Source: Chloroflexota bacterium
GTDB taxonomy: Bacteria; Chloroflexota; Dehalococcoidia; Lucifugimonadales; JAPUKM01
Assembly (NCBI GenBank): GCA_027295645.1
Contig: JAPUKM010000277.1
Location: 1 to 6,643, forward strand
Length of the DNA stretch: 6,643 bases
Reading direction: 5' to 3'
Shown: piece by piece, positions 5,212 through 6,643 of the stretch
How positions within the stretch are numbered: position 1 is the stretch's first letter
Layout of the letters: each line of letters opens with the position of its first letter
Notes under the pieces: generated by a model
What the model was told of the DNA's origin: nothing
Databases searched by the model: none
What the model saw: the letters and a program-made list of their open reading frames with translations, nothing else
Translations under genes and position numbers: made by a program

Positions 5212-6643
5212 TTAAGGTGTCGCTTGGGCTTCGACATATTCGCGAGTATTGGGGTCAGTTGGATCATGGATAAACTCACCGTTCCACTGAACCCTGATGA
5301 AGTAATGCCGCAGGGAGCCTCCGGTGACCTCATCCGCGACAAAATCGCAGACGAATATCTCCCTGATCCCGCTGCTCAGAGATACGTTGGCGGCGCATAG
5401 CCGCTTGATTTCGTCGGCGGCGAAGCTGATGTCCTTGACTATCGAGAGCTCAAGCTGGCCATCCGTCGGTGTGTTGACTTCCAGGCTTATAAACACCTGG
5501 ACTGTCGCGCCCTGGTCGACAGTGATCCGGGAGCCGCTGGTAGCCCCGGAGGAAAACCGGGTTCCCACGAAGGTCACCTTGGGCACCGGGGTCGCGGTCG
5601 GTGTCGGTGTGGCTACGGGTGCCACTGCCGACGTGTCCCATGACCAGATCGTGAAGTCCTCAACAAAGGTCGACTCTCCGGCGATCTCGTCACTTGAAAA
5701 GTAGCCGGTCATGGCGGCAGTATTCCCGCGCAGGGTCAGGGCGCTGAGATCGAGCGCTCCAGCGAAGGTGCCGTTGATGAAGAGCCACCCCTCGTTGCCC
5801 ACGACGACGACACGCACCAGATTGCTACCACCCGTACTCGTGTTGATGGCTGTCGAGGACGTTTGCTGCACGAGCGTATCGGACGCCGCGGTCCCCGTAC
5901 GCACATAGTGGTACCACTCCCTATCACTCCTGATAAATACCGCATGGAATCTGTTGGAAGCAGAATGGCGGAGCAAGAACCCACTGCTCCAGCTACCCGC
6001 AGACGTTGGGTACGGATTGAAAAACCGGGCCTCTACAATTGCATCGGCAGGTGTAACGCCACTGTCAAAGGTGCTGATGAAGCCAGGCTCATCGAATATG
6101 GTCTCATTGCCTGGCCCGAACTCCCGCTGAATCGGCCGCACGCTGAAACCTTCAAAGCGAACGGAGCCCCCAGAGACCTCATCACCGACGAAATAGCTGC
6201 CGATAACCTCCACATCGCCCGAGCTGCTCAAGCCGCTTAAGTCCAGTTGGGCGACAAATATACCGTTGATAAATAGCCAGCCCTTCTCACCAAGAGAGAT
6301 AAGTCTCAGATGATTGTTCCCTCCCTGGCTCGTATCAATATTCGCGGAAGCCTCTTGCCTCAACTGCTGGCGAGTCTCCGCACTCCCCGTACTCAGTATG
6401 TGATACCAATCCCTGTCACTTCTGATAAATACGGTATGAAACGTGTCGAAGGCGGAGTTGCGAAAAATGAATCCACGGCTCCAGGTTTCCTCTGCGTTGA
6501 AGAATCGAGCCTCGATGACCATGTCAGCTACGTTGACACCGCTGTCGTACGTAGGGATGAATCCGTCGCCGGGATTGTGAACTATGACCCCATCAATTGG
6601 GCCGAAAGCCGCCGCGAAGGTGACAGGTACCGACGTGGCGGTT
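5212..6643 (-). CDS. Putative secreted protein with tandem lectin/glucanase-like domains and Thr-Pro linkers, 5' end missing
   Basis: I do not recognise a named gene. The frame is open from the right edge to a TAA at 5212-5214, giving 476 visible residues. The true start lies outside, and the internal ATG at 6522 falls in the middle of a domain. Order: a short TATSVPV stretch that looks like the end of a linker; domain 1 at about 13-174; domain 2 at about 175-335, clearly homologous; the Thr-Pro linker PVATPTPTATPVP near 342-354; and a C-terminal beta-rich domain of about 120 residues with two cysteines (RLCAAN, FVCDF) that could pair outside the cell. The repeats share VEARFF, WSxGF, FHxVFIRSDRxWYH, GWLFING and DEVxGGS, a pattern resembling concanavalin-like/DUF1080-type beta sandwiches that bind or cleave glycans. 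No membrane segment is seen in the visible part. Secretion and carbohydrate binding are inferred. It ends about 90 bases before the MazG-like gene. Confidence 0.8.
   Translation of the reverse strand, partial: TATSVPVTFAAAFGPIDGVIVHNPGDGFIPTYDSGVNVADMVIEARFFNAEETWSRGFIFRNSAFDTFHTVFIRSDRDWYHILSTGSAETRQQLRQEASANIDTSQGGNNHLRLISLGEKGWLFINGIFVAQLDLSGLSSSGDVEVIGSYFVGDEVSGGSVRFEGFSVRPIQREFGPGNETIFDEPGFISTFDSGVTPADAIVEARFFNPYPTSAGSWSSGFLLRHSASNRFHAVFIRSDREWYHYVRTGTAASDTLVQQTSSTAINTSTGGSNLVRVVVVGNEGWLFINGTFAGALDLSALTLRGNTAAMTGYFSSDEIAGESTFVEDFTIWSWDTSAVAPVATPTPTATPVPKVTFVGTRFSSGATSGSRITVDQGATVQVFISLEVNTPTDGQLELSIVKDISFAADEIKRLCAANVSLSSGIREIFVCDFVADEVTGGSLRHYFIRVQWNGEFIHDPTDPNTREYVEAQATP
5635..6120 (-). 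repeat. Tandem domain repeat, copy 2 (coding)
   Basis: The second copy runs from FGPGNE through STFDSGV, IVEARFF, SWSSGF, FHAVFIRSDREWYH, GWLFING and DEIAGES, and ends before the Thr-Pro linker. Relative to copy 1 it has four extra residues after VEARFFN (PYPTSAGS in place of AEET), so the spacing changes from 160 to 164 residues across that point. Confidence 0.85.
6121..6606 (-). repeat. Tandem domain repeat, copy 1 (coding)
   Basis: The first visible copy of an approximately 162-residue unit runs from FGPIDG to just before FGPGNE. It carries PTYDSGV, VIEARFF, the TWSRGF strand, FHTVFIRSDRDWYH, GWLFING and DEVSGGS. Similarity to copy 2 is visible in DNA too: the ten bases TGATAAATAC at 6423-6432 recur at 5931-5940, 492 bases apart, as does CCGTTGAT (6263 and 5771). 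This points to a fairly recent duplication. Confidence 0.85.

Overview
The window looks like part of a bacterial chromosome of moderate to fairly high GC. All eight supported genes lie on the minus strand, so transcription runs from high to low coordinates. No RNA genes, insertion sequences, CRISPR arrays or phage genes are visible. Thr-Pro-rich linkers in a secreted-type repeat protein, together with a KtrB/TrkH plus several TrkA/RCK genes and a universal stress protein, suggest a Chloroflexota-like organism (Dehalococcoidia or SAR202 type). That assignment is inferred from style and gene content, without any marker gene.

Right edge to 5212: the 3' part of a long, probably secreted protein. 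It has two tandem domains of about 162 residues with a lectin/glucanase-like beta-sandwich look, a Thr-Pro linker, and a C-terminal beta domain with two cysteines. Its 5' end lies beyond the window. Region 5122-4010: a two-gene unit made of a small all-alpha MazG/HisE-type NTP pyrophosphohydrolase, then 6 bases later a HAD hydrolase whose motif I has Trp where phosphatases have their second Asp.

Region 4009-3695: a gene-free stretch of about 315 bases. It starts with a very good sigma-70-type promoter (TTGACA, 17 bases, TAGAAT), followed by a leader of about 260 bases that can form a hairpin and two mutually crossing helices. This leader precedes a potassium-transport locus.

Region 3694-1: a potassium-uptake and regulation cluster. 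KtrB/TrkH (membrane pore) is followed 9 bases later by KtrA/TrkA (RCK_N plus RCK_C ring subunit). After 117 bases holding a second promoter (TAGAAA, 17 bases, TATAAT) come a universal stress protein, a stand-alone RCK_N protein with no C-terminal regulatory domain, and a further TrkA protein with a GTG start that runs off the left edge. One pore gene is thus accompanied by three separate RCK_N-containing genes and a UspA-type protein, in two promoter-headed units. The reading is a channel with its gating ring (ktrBA) followed by a separately transcribed nucleotide-sensing module (usp, RCK_N, trkA) that may tune potassium uptake to the energy or redox state.
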